NCBI GenBank assembly: GCA_016235595.1
Contig: JACRJX010000008.1
Location: 293,092-357,091, forward strand
Length of the DNA stretch: 64,000 bases
Origin: Verrucomicrobiota bacterium
GTDB lineage: Bacteria > Verrucomicrobiota > Verrucomicrobiia > CAIQCK01
Reading direction: 5' to 3'
Part shown: in pieces, positions 51,793-59,538 of the stretch
Layout of the letters: the number at the start of each line of letters is the position of its first letter
Numbering within the stretch: the first letter of the stretch is position 1
Notes under the pieces: generated by a model
Told to the model about the DNA's origin: nothing
Database searches by the model: none
What the model saw: the letters and a program-made list of their open reading frames with translations, nothing else
Made by a program: the position numbers and the translations under genes

Positions 51793-52914
51793 TCAGCGGT
51801 TTCGCTTCTTCAACATGAGCGCGGCGGTCAATGCTCCGATGATCACGACCACAGCCAGCAGAACCAGCACGACGTTTCGAATCAACGGCGAAGCCGGCGG
51901 CTCAGCCGCCGCGGCGGCGGGCGGCGCAACCACTGCCGCCTGCTTCACCTGCCCCGTCTGGCCCGCCGCAGCCAGCGCCGATATGCTGATCAACGGTGGC
52001 AACGGCGGGTCTTTCACCGCCTGGCCCACCAACGCCGCGTCCCAGTCCGTCGCCACGAGCATATCCACTCCGGGATTCATCGACTTCACCTCGCACGAGC
52101 AGGCGCCGCAAATGAAAGTGACCACGCTCTCCATCAACTCGGCTGTCACTTGTTCGCCGGCAAAACCGTCGAGCGCACGACCGCGGCCGAATACCGGGAA
52201 GACGAGCGGTCCCTTTTCCTTGGCAATCTCCTCGCGCAGTCCCAGCAGTATCCGCACGAGCATCTGTTCCGCAGGATCGCCACGCGATACGCGCAGCACT
52301 GAGAATGCGATGCGCAACGGCACCTCAGTGCTCATGTTTGGGTCGTCAGGCGCGGCTGGCGGCAACTCCACTTGCTTCTCGATCCGCTTGAGTTCCGCGG
52401 CAAGCAGGTCAGCCACTTTCTTGTCCTGTGCGGCGTTGCCGCTTTCGAGCAGCAGCCAGACCCCCGATTCGCCTTTTTGCAGCCGCTCGGCAAGCTGGCG
52501 GCGGGCGGGCGAGTCCACGAGCTTCCGGACATTCTCAACGGTCAACGGCCCGGACCACACCACCTGGTCCGTCTGGGTGCTGGCCGGATATTGGACCACC
52601 ATCGCCGGCAACGCCCCGTCCTTGACGAGATCCCACGCGGTCTTGTGATGCGCCGGCATTTTCTGCGCCACGTCCACGGTAGTGACGACGAGGTTGGCGG
52701 ACGTTTCGCTCGCGGCGGTGAGGGCTTGGACGACTTCCTTTTGCGCGCCGGCCAGTTCACCGCGATGAAACACCGTGACGCGATAAACATCCGCCGGCCA
52801 GCGTTCCAGCGCGTAGCGGAACACGGGCACATTGCAGGCAGCCACGTCGCCGATGGCGGCCCCACCCAGCGCCGCAAGCAACGTGGCAAAAAGCATTCGA
52901 TAGATCCGATTCAC
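51793..52914 (-). CDS. Exported Cys-rich protein partnered with an FtsX-like transporter
   Basis: A 373-residue protein with an export signal ending in VAAC, which fits a lipobox, and a single C-terminal transmembrane helix (about 343-365) after a Pro/Ala-rich stretch. The mature part starts CNVPVFRYALERWPADVY and contains Cys269-Gly-Ala-Cys272-Ser-Cys274 plus KSMNPGVDMLVATDWD. Start: GTG at 52914, preceded by AAAGGGA; an internal ATG at 52896 is the alternative. It is 5 bases upstream of the permease, so the three genes form an operon. I believe this family recurs in planctomycetes and verrucomicrobia beside such transporters; its function is unknown. Confidence 0.8.
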   Translation of the reverse strand: MNRIYRMLFATLLAALGGAAIGDVAACNVPVFRYALERWPADVYRVTVFHRGELAGAQKEVVQALTAASETSANLVVTTVDVAQKMPAHHKTAWDLVKDGALPAMVVQYPASTQTDQVVWSGPLTVENVRKLVDSPARRQLAERLQKGESGVWLLLESGNAAQDKKVADLLAAELKRIEKQVELPPAAPDDPNMSTEVPLRIAFSVLRVSRGDPAEQMLVRILLGLREEIAKEKGPLVFPVFGRGRALDGFAGEQVTAELMESVVTFICGACSCEVKSMNPGVDMLVATDWDAALVGQAVKDPPLPPLISISALAAAGQTGQVKQAAVVAPPAAAAAEPPASPLIRNVVLVLLAVVVIIGALTAALMLKKRNR

Positions 52915-52991
52915 AACGTCCCTTTATATAACACCAACGCCGTCATTCCGCACCATCACCGTTTCAACTCATCGGCGACGAAATCAAAAGG

Positions 52992-53019
52992 TTGACGCTC
53001 CCTTCCCCGCGGGAATAGT
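52992..53019 (+). promoter_or_regulatory. Candidate sigma70-type promoter for the GH88 gene
   Basis: TTGACG (52992) and AATAGT (53014) are separated by 16 bases. The predicted start near 53026 leaves a very short leader before the ATG at 53042. The divergent gap of 127 bases must hold promoters for both flanking genes. Confidence 0.3.
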
Positions 53020-53041
53020 TTTGCTGCCGAGGTCCTTGTTT

Positions 53042-54448
53042 ATGATCAAGATCAATCATTCGCTCACCGCGAAGAGTCTCCAACCGAAGCTGGAACGGCT
53101 GTTCGACCTTTCCGGCCGGAAGATCCTCGGCATTCAACGCGCGTGGAATCCGGCGAACGGCACGCCGGTGTTCACCGTGCGCGGACGTTACACTTCGCGC
53201 GGCTGGACGGAGTGGACGCAGGGGTTCCAGTTCGGTTCGGCGGTGCTGCAATACGATGCCACCGGCGACGAGAAGTTTCTCGCCATGGGCCGGAGCAAGA
53301 CGGTGGAGTTGATGGCGACGCACGTCAGCCACATCGGCGTCCACGACCACGGTTTCAACAACGTCTCCACCTACGGCAATCTCCTGCGCCTGATGCGCGA
53401 GGGGCGGATGGACGTCAATGAATGGGAAAAGAACTTCTACGAGCTGGCGCTGAAAATCTCCGGCGCCGTGCAGGCCGCGCGATGGACCCCCATCAACCCG
53501 GCGAGCCGGACGATGCTCAACCGCGTCCCATCCCATCCATCGGCGGAACGCGGCTATATCCACACGTTCAACGGCCCGCACTCGCTTTTCGCGGACACCA
53601 TCCGCTCCCTGCGCGCGCTGGCAGTGGCGCATGAGCTGGGCCATGTGCTGATGGGCGAAGGCGACCGGAAGATTTCGTTGCTGGCGCGGCTGGTGGAACA
53701 CGCCGACACGACGGCGACGTTCAATGTCTATTATGGCGAGGGGCGCGATGCCTATGACGTGCGGGGCCGCGTGGCGCACGAAAGCGTCTTCAACGTCAAC
53801 GACGGCAACTACCGCTGCCCCAATTCACAGCAAGGCTATTCGCCGTTCTCGACGTGGACGCGCGGGCTGGCATGGATCATCTGCGGCTACGCGGAGCAAC
53901 TGGAGTTCTTCAAAACGCTCGACGACGCGAAGTTAAAACCGTTTGGCGGGCACAAAGCCGTCACCCGCATGCTGCTGAACACGGCGCTGGCCACGGCGGA
54001 TTTCTATATCGAGAACACGCCAACCGATGGCGTGCCTTACTGGGACACCGGCGCGCCGGGTCTGGCAAAACTCGGCGGCTACCTCGATCGCCCCGCCGAC
54101 CCGTTCAACTTTCACGAGCCGGTGGATAGTTCCGCTGCCGTCATTGCCGCGCAGGGTCTCATCCGCCTCGGCAATTATCTTGGAGGTGCGAAAGGCAGAC
54201 GCTACCTCCAGGCCGGTCTCACGGTCACGGATACGCTCCTCGCCGAGCCGTATCTCTCCACCAAGCCGGCCCACGAAGGGTTGCTGCTGCACTCCATCTA
54301 CCATCGCCCGAATGGCTGGGACCACGTGCCACCCGGTTCGAAGATTCCGCGAGGTGAAAGCTCGATGTGGGGCGATTACCACGCGCGTGAACTGGCGTTG
54401 TTGTTGCTGCGCGAGGCGAAGGGGCGGCCGTATTTGAAGTTCTTCTGA
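53042..54448 (+). CDS. GH88-family unsaturated glucuronyl hydrolase
   Basis: A 468-residue alpha/alpha-barrel hydrolase that removes the unsaturated uronic acid left by polysaccharide lyases. GH88 hallmarks: VHDHGFNNVSTYGN with Asp102 (position of the first catalytic acid), NDGNYRCPNSQQGYSPFSTWTRGLAW, and DTGAPGL followed by EPVDSSAAVIAAQGLIRLG. No signal peptide is seen when starting at the ATG at 53042, so the enzyme is probably cytoplasmic and acts on imported oligosaccharides. It fits downstream of the heparinase-like lyase. A TTG at 53021 is in frame but adds little. It is convergent with the DUF362 gene, 23 bases away. Confidence 0.9.
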   Translation: MIKINHSLTAKSLQPKLERLFDLSGRKILGIQRAWNPANGTPVFTVRGRYTSRGWTEWTQGFQFGSAVLQYDATGDEKFLAMGRSKTVELMATHVSHIGVHDHGFNNVSTYGNLLRLMREGRMDVNEWEKNFYELALKISGAVQAARWTPINPASRTMLNRVPSHPSAERGYIHTFNGPHSLFADTIRSLRALAVAHELGHVLMGEGDRKISLLARLVEHADTTATFNVYYGEGRDAYDVRGRVAHESVFNVNDGNYRCPNSQQGYSPFSTWTRGLAWIICGYAEQLEFFKTLDDAKLKPFGGHKAVTRMLLNTALATADFYIENTPTDGVPYWDTGAPGLAKLGGYLDRPADPFNFHEPVDSSAAVIAAQGLIRLGNYLGGAKGRRYLQAGLTVTDTLLAEPYLSTKPAHEGLLLHSIYHRPNGWDHVPPGSKIPRGESSMWGDYHARELALLLLREAKGRPYLKFF

Positions 54449-54471
54449 AACGCGTTCTTGTCCGCGAAGAC

Positions 54472-55545
54472 TCAGCCTTCCACTTTCGGCGGCGTCATCC
54501 AGATCAACTGCTTCTCGACGTTGTTGGCCAGTTTGTAGGACTTGATGTGTCGCGCCACCGGCTCGCCCACGATTTCGATCTTGCTCATGTCGGCCTCGCC
54601 CATGCGGGCCTGCGCGCAGAAGTTCAGATACCCGATCTTGGCGAAATCAATGCCCATCAATTCCACCCCTGTGCGATCGGCTGCGAGCCAGTCGGGACTG
54701 ACGACGCATACCTTGTGGTCCACCGCCGTGCCGCGCACGGGACCGTTGCCCTCCATGCCATCGTAGCCGTCGATGATCGACAAATGTGGATGCAACCGCG
54801 GCGCCAGCGCGAAAAGGTTGTAATTGATCGCGCGGAAACCGCTGCCGTGGGCGATGGGCTTGTCACATTTCGCGCCGGGTTTGCACGCCTTGCCCCAACG
54901 GAAGCCGGCATCCTTGACGGGCGCACCGAAGACGATGTTCTTCAGCGACAGCGTCGCCACGATGCGGTCGTGGGTCTTCAGTTTCGCGGCGGAGATGATG
55001 AAATTGTTCCGATCCAGCAACAGCTTCGACATGCGCACGGCGTGCGGCTGGAAGTCCTTCTCATCGAAGACGTGCACGATCTGAACCTCTCCCTCGTCGA
55101 GGTCGAGCATCTTCACGCCGTATTTTTCGGCCACCCGCGTGTAGCCGTAATTGGTGAATCCTTCGATGGCCGGGCCGTTCGCAGCAGATTCGGCAATGAC
55201 GGCATTCTGTAGTTTGCCGATGGACTTCAGGAACTCCAAGGTGGCCTCCAGGCAACTCGCGTGCGTGGCACAGAGCGGCACGTCCACGACCACGTTGTTG
55301 GGCTTGAGAACCACCCGGCGGCTCCCGATGGCGCTGGCGATCTCCTTCTCGAAAACCTTCAGTCCACGAAACACGTTGTTCGCCCGATCATCCCCCGCCA
55401 TCAGCGCGACCCGGCTGGTGGTTTTGGGCGCCGCTGCGTCCGCGCGGGTCAGGATCGCAAAGCGCGACCCGGCTGCCATGGCCAGGCCGCTCATCAGTGA
55501 GGTTCTCAGAAAATCCCGCCGCGTTTGCTGCAAGACCGTTTTCAT
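54472..55545 (-). CDS. Tat-exported DUF362 protein
   Basis: A 357-residue protein with a twin-arginine leader (QTRRDFLRTSLMSGLAMAAG). The body matches DUF362: VVLKPNNVVVDVP, AESAANGP, ISAAKLKTHDRIVATLSLKN and SIIDGYDGMEGNGPVRG are its conserved blocks. DUF362 proteins are often fused to ferredoxin domains, but none is visible here, and the activity is unknown. The start is ATG at 55545, preceded by AGAAAGGTG; the open frame to 55581 adds non-signal residues. It is the last gene of a minus-strand set after a GNAT and a sulfatase. Confidence 0.85.
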   Translation of the reverse strand: MKTVLQQTRRDFLRTSLMSGLAMAAGSRFAILTRADAAAPKTTSRVALMAGDDRANNVFRGLKVFEKEIASAIGSRRVVLKPNNVVVDVPLCATHASCLEATLEFLKSIGKLQNAVIAESAANGPAIEGFTNYGYTRVAEKYGVKMLDLDEGEVQIVHVFDEKDFQPHAVRMSKLLLDRNNFIISAAKLKTHDRIVATLSLKNIVFGAPVKDAGFRWGKACKPGAKCDKPIAHGSGFRAINYNLFALAPRLHPHLSIIDGYDGMEGNGPVRGTAVDHKVCVVSPDWLAADRTGVELMGIDFAKIGYLNFCAQARMGEADMSKIEIVGEPVARHIKSYKLANNVEKQLIWMTPPKVEG

Positions 55546-55640
55546 GGCAATCACCTTTCTGATTTCACCCACGACCAACACCGGCCTGTCTGCCGTTCAT
55601 CGGTCTCAATTTGCCACTTCGACTCGCTGTTGTCACGACA

Positions 55641-56144
55641 TCACAGCTTTGCCATCATCAACACGTCCTCGTAAGTGCCATTGAGTTTGCGGCCCTTGCG
55701 TTTGACGCCTTCGCGGACGAAGCCGACCGACTTGTAGAGCCGGATGGCGCGCTTGTTCGAGACATAGACGGTCAACTCAACCCGCTCGATTCCCACCTTG
55801 CGGGCACGTTCCAGCGCCGCAAGGATCAGCCGCCGCCCAAGCCCCTGTCCGCGAAACTCTTTCAGGATGCCGACGCCCAAGATGCCCGCGTGCAGATAAG
55901 TGGGCCGATTCATCCGGCAGATGTCACACCAGCCGACGACGCGGCCGTCCTTCATCGCTACGAACTGCGGGTTGCCCGTCCGAATATTGCCCAGGATGAA
56001 CTTGCGAACCGCCGGCAGTGGCGGCGCTTTCAGAAAGGCGAGATAGCGCCGCTCGCGAGACACTGCGTTGAGACAATCGCGAAAGCCGGCGATGTGTTTC
56101 CTGGCGATGGGACAGATGGCCACCGGTGAATCGGCGGAATTCAT
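55641..56144 (-). CDS. GNAT-family N-acetyltransferase
   Basis: A 167-residue cytoplasmic acetyltransferase. The acetyl-CoA loop is in VGILKEFRGQGLGRRLILAA (R/Q-x-x-G-x-G/A), followed by VELTVYVSNKRAIRLYKSVGFVREG, the typical RimI/YhhY-like C-terminal motif. Its ATG directly abuts the stop of the sulfatase upstream, so the two are coupled. The acceptor is unknown; sugar amines and protein N-termini are both possible. Confidence 0.9.
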   Translation of the reverse strand: MNSADSPVAICPIARKHIAGFRDCLNAVSRERRYLAFLKAPPLPAVRKFILGNIRTGNPQFVAMKDGRVVGWCDICRMNRPTYLHAGILGVGILKEFRGQGLGRRLILAALERARKVGIERVELTVYVSNKRAIRLYKSVGFVREGVKRKGRKLNGTYEDVLMMAKL

Positions 56145-57599
56145 TTACTGTGTCCTGTCTTTCTTTCGTTTCCTGCCCTGTTTGCTGCCCGTGTTGGGAT
56201 CCGTGTCAGGTTTGGTCGCGCCTTTGCGCGCGGCGATCTCCGGCGGCTCCATGACTGCGCCCGTGTCGTGTGTGTCGGCGATCCACTGTTCCAGCGCGGC
56301 GCGCAGACGCTTCAGCACGTCGGCGTGTTCCGGCGAACTGGCGAGGTTCTTGATTTCGTAGGGATCGTTTTCGAGATCGTAGAGTTCCTCCGCCGGCATC
56401 GTCGGCGCGCAGAGCGCCTCCTGTGCGGGCGTGAGCTTGCCCTGCGCGTGCAGTTCCTTCAGCAGGTTCCAAACGGGATAGCTGCGCTCCTTGTAGTCGT
56501 TCTTTTGCAGGAACGGCCGGTCCGGCGTGAAATTGCGGATGTAGCGATAGCGGGCGTCGCGCACCGTGCGGAAGCGGAATACCGTCTCGTCGCAACGGTC
56601 GCGCGCGCCAAACGAATACTCGCGCGGCGGCTCGGCGCGGTTGCCCAGAAAGACGCGGCCCTGCATCTTCGGCGGCTTCGACGCGCCCGCGATGGCCAGC
56701 GTCGTCGCGCTCCAGTCAATCGAGTCGAGAAGCTGGTTGTCCACCGTGCCTGGCTTGAAGTTCCCGGGCGCGGGCACACCCTTGGGCCAGCGGATGATGA
56801 GCGGCACGCGCAGGCCGCTGTCGTAACAGAATTGTTTGCCGCGCACGTGCGCCTGGCCGTTGTCGCCGAAAAAGATGACCACGGTGCTTTCCGCGAGACC
56901 TTCGGTTTTGAGTTGCTCGAGGATGAGGCCTATCTTGCGGTCCAGTTCCGTGGCCGCGTCGAGATACGCCGCCCAATCCGCGCGCGTCACCGGATGGTCG
57001 GGATAGTACGGTGGGATGACCACCTTGGCCGGGTCGGCGCGCTTCTCGCCGTTGAACTTCCGGTGCGTCTCGTGGAAGTTGATCTGCGCGTAGAACGGCT
57101 GGTGGGATTTCAGGTCATCCCACTTGTCGGAGTCGTAGGGTTTGCCCTCGTAAGTGAAGTTCCAGTCCGTCTTGCCCGTGCCCTTGAAACCGAACGCTTT
57201 CGGCAGCTCGCGCAGGTTCGCCGTGAAATAGCCCGCGTCGCGCAGCCAGTCGGGCAACACGCGCACGCCGTCGGGCAGCTTGTAGCCATCGTCGCGGTGC
57301 GAGCGATGGTTGTGTGCGCCGATGGCCGTCTGATACATGCCGGTCATGAACGCCGATCGGCTCGGCGAGCAGACCGGCGCGGTCGTGAACGCCCGTGTGT
57401 AGCGCACGCCGTCGGCGGCCAGCTTGTCGAGGTTTGGCGTCCAGACCTCTTTCGTGCCGTAGCAGCCGAGGTGTTGCCCAAAATCCTCTGCGATGAGCCA
57501 AAGAATGTTCGGCCGTTTGTCTTCCGCCGTGCCGGCACTGGCAAACATCACGCAGCAAGCGATGGCCCCGAGGAACCGTGCGATACAAGACGTTCTCAT
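56145..57599 (-). CDS. Secreted formylglycine-type sulfatase 7
   Basis: S1 sulfatase of 484 residues with signal peptide (cut near SAGTAE). The first metal motif reads LIAEDFG, so Glu38-Asp39 replace the usual Asp-Asp; Cys77 in CSPSR is the formylglycine residue; IFFGDNGQAH is the second metal motif. GAHNHRSHRDDGY and these variants are typical of heparan N-sulfatase-like (sulfoglucosamine) members. The C-terminus is strongly basic (SKQGRKRKKDRTQ). It starts 49 bases after the metallophosphoesterase and abuts the GNAT gene. Specificity for N-sulfate is a family-based guess. Confidence 0.92.
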   Translation of the reverse strand: MRTSCIARFLGAIACCVMFASAGTAEDKRPNILWLIAEDFGQHLGCYGTKEVWTPNLDKLAADGVRYTRAFTTAPVCSPSRSAFMTGMYQTAIGAHNHRSHRDDGYKLPDGVRVLPDWLRDAGYFTANLRELPKAFGFKGTGKTDWNFTYEGKPYDSDKWDDLKSHQPFYAQINFHETHRKFNGEKRADPAKVVIPPYYPDHPVTRADWAAYLDAATELDRKIGLILEQLKTEGLAESTVVIFFGDNGQAHVRGKQFCYDSGLRVPLIIRWPKGVPAPGNFKPGTVDNQLLDSIDWSATTLAIAGASKPPKMQGRVFLGNRAEPPREYSFGARDRCDETVFRFRTVRDARYRYIRNFTPDRPFLQKNDYKERSYPVWNLLKELHAQGKLTPAQEALCAPTMPAEELYDLENDPYEIKNLASSPEHADVLKRLRAALEQWIADTHDTGAVMEPPEIAARKGATKPDTDPNTGSKQGRKRKKDRTQ

Positions 57600-57648
57600 G
57601 GCGCTTGTTTAGCCCCATGGCCCGCCGTGGAGCAAGGATTTCCGTCTC

Positions 57649-59427
57649 CTACTTCGTTAGTACAACAGGATCGTCGAAGACAAGGTCGATGTAGGAGACG
57701 ACAGACGAGGTCAACTGCCGGCGCGCGCCCGGAGCGTAGCGGATGTCGCGGCAATGCTTGCCGTTGTAGTCCAGCGACACGCTTCGGATGGTCGCGGCTT
57801 TCTTCAAGCCGGGCGACGGGCTGGCGCGAATGACAATCTCGTTCACGCGGCGCAGTTGATCGGCGGGCACGTCGCAACGAATCTCAGTGGTTGTTGACGC
57901 AGCGATCGCCAAAGGACGGCCGTTGCATGTCACCTGGGGCGGCGCGGCCAGTTTGCCATCGACGCGGAAGGAAAGTTTCGCCCCACCTGCCGCGGTAAAC
58001 TCCGCCGGTTTGCCATTCACGACCATGACCGGATAGCGCTCGGTCCACTGCTTGCCTCCGCCGCTGGCGGTTGCGACGAATTCATAAGCGCCGTCCGCAA
58101 GCTTCGAGGTATCGAGCACGGCTTCGAACGCGGTCGCGAGGTTTCCTTGCCGGGATACTTTTGCCGACGCCGTCTGCCCGCCGATGGCGCAATCAACGGC
58201 GCTGATCTCCCCGTTGAAATCGGCGACGGTACCGCCGATTTTTTGGCGGCCGCGCACAACGCCCGTGAAAGCGGGCGTCGTCACGTCAATCGAACGTTCC
58301 TCAGCCCAGTCCAGAGATACATGTTCAACCTGACTGTCTGAGAGCCGGTAGAGTGCGTAACCAACCGGTGCGGGCGGGAAGGGCTGGACGCCGTGCCAGG
58401 CATAGGACACCGCGCCACCGAGCCGGTGCGGCGCGCCACCCCAGATGCTCTCCAAGCGGGTGTGAGTGTGGCCGGCGATCGTCAGCAGGAGCCGCTTGCC
58501 TTTGAGCGCGGCCAACAGCCGTCCTTCGTGCGGGCGCGTTTTCGGCGTGTCCCGCTGGCGCACGCCGGCGACCTCGGGGAACATCGGTTCGTGGATCATC
58601 AGGATGATCGGCTCGTCGCGCTTGACCTCCGCAAGATAGCGGATGGCCCAGTCGGCGGATTCCCTGGTCAGGCCATAGGCAAGGGTGCGCCCTGACAGGG
58701 TGGTGCCGTCGAGCGAGATGAAGTGATACGGCCCGTAGCGGAATGCATACGTCGCCGGGCCAAACCGCTGGCGATAGAGCGTTTTGCCGATGCCCTCCTC
58801 GTCGCCCTTCAGTTTGGGATTCACGGCGCCGGCGTTGTCGTGGTTTCCCATGACGTTTCGCAACGAGGGCTTCAGGGCCTTGTTTTCGTTTTCGTAAAGA
58901 CTGAACAGCTCGCGCGCCCGCTCCATGGTGGCCATGCTCGAGTCAATCACCAGATCGCCCGTATGCACAACGAACTTCACGGGCACAGGCAGCGCGTTGA
59001 CGTGTTCGACGTAGCAGCGATACATCGACACGGCGTTGGTCTGGAGATGCACGTCAGTGCCATGCACGAAATACAACGGCCCGTTTTGGTCCTGCGCGCG
59101 CAGCGGAAAATCCACCTTGGCGTCGGCGCTGCCGTCCGCCACGTAGCTCCACCATCGGGCCGCCGGCCATGTGCCGGACGCGTTGACGACGAACATGACG
59201 GCCGGCCCCGAAGGCAGCGTGAGTTGATAGCACCCCTCGCTGTCACTTCGCGCAAACGCGCGCTCATCGCTGACCACACAACCTGCGATTCCCTTTTCGC
59301 CGGCGTCGAACGCGCCGTTGCCGTTCGCATCGAGAAACACCCGGCCGCTGATCGTGCCCGCAAAAGCTGCCGTAACCGCAAACAATCCCGCCGCAAGTCC
59401 AACCATCCATCGTCGTGTTCTCATCAT
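57649..59427 (-). CDS. Secreted calcineurin-like metallophosphoesterase with N- and C-terminal accessory domains
   Basis: A 592-residue exported protein: signal peptide (MVGLAAGLFAVTAAFAG), an SdrB-like/MetallophosN domain with FLDANGNGAFDAGEKG (calcium-type loop), the phosphoesterase core, and a beta-rich MetallophosC-like tail. Core motifs: GTDVHLQ, VVHTGDLVID, NVMGNHDNAG, LMIHEPMF and IAGHTHTR, giving a complete two-metal site. It probably hydrolyses a phosphate mono- or diester outside the cytoplasm. Start at ATG 59427 (or 59424), preceded by AAAAGGAGTC. First gene of the minus-strand set that includes sulfatase 7. Confidence 0.9.
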   Translation of the reverse strand: MMRTRRWMVGLAAGLFAVTAAFAGTISGRVFLDANGNGAFDAGEKGIAGCVVSDERAFARSDSEGCYQLTLPSGPAVMFVVNASGTWPAARWWSYVADGSADAKVDFPLRAQDQNGPLYFVHGTDVHLQTNAVSMYRCYVEHVNALPVPVKFVVHTGDLVIDSSMATMERARELFSLYENENKALKPSLRNVMGNHDNAGAVNPKLKGDEEGIGKTLYRQRFGPATYAFRYGPYHFISLDGTTLSGRTLAYGLTRESADWAIRYLAEVKRDEPIILMIHEPMFPEVAGVRQRDTPKTRPHEGRLLAALKGKRLLLTIAGHTHTRLESIWGGAPHRLGGAVSYAWHGVQPFPPAPVGYALYRLSDSQVEHVSLDWAEERSIDVTTPAFTGVVRGRQKIGGTVADFNGEISAVDCAIGGQTASAKVSRQGNLATAFEAVLDTSKLADGAYEFVATASGGGKQWTERYPVMVVNGKPAEFTAAGGAKLSFRVDGKLAAPPQVTCNGRPLAIAASTTTEIRCDVPADQLRRVNEIVIRASPSPGLKKAATIRSVSLDYNGKHCRDIRYAPGARRQLTSSVVSYIDLVFDDPVVLTK

Positions 59428-59432
59428 GCTGA

Positions 59433-59437
59433 CTCCT
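59433..59437 (-). promoter_or_regulatory. Ribosome binding site of the metallophosphoesterase gene
   Basis: AGGAG (reverse strand) lies 5 bases before the ATG at 59427. It rejects the longer open frame to 59562, which would run into the divergent VWA gene. Confidence 0.65.
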
Positions 59438-59538
59438 TTTGGCATCATGATTGGCGGCGAGATTTGGAAAAGCCAGCCCGTTTTGCCTCCCTCGTTTGAG
59501 AGATTGCGCTCGATGCGCAGGTCTGGTATGCGGGCGAT

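Noticed and set aside
50582-52648. 688-codon plus-strand frame opposite the ABC transporter genes
   Set aside because: Low-complexity Arg/Ala/Gln composition; the opposite strand has complete permease and lipoprotein genes.
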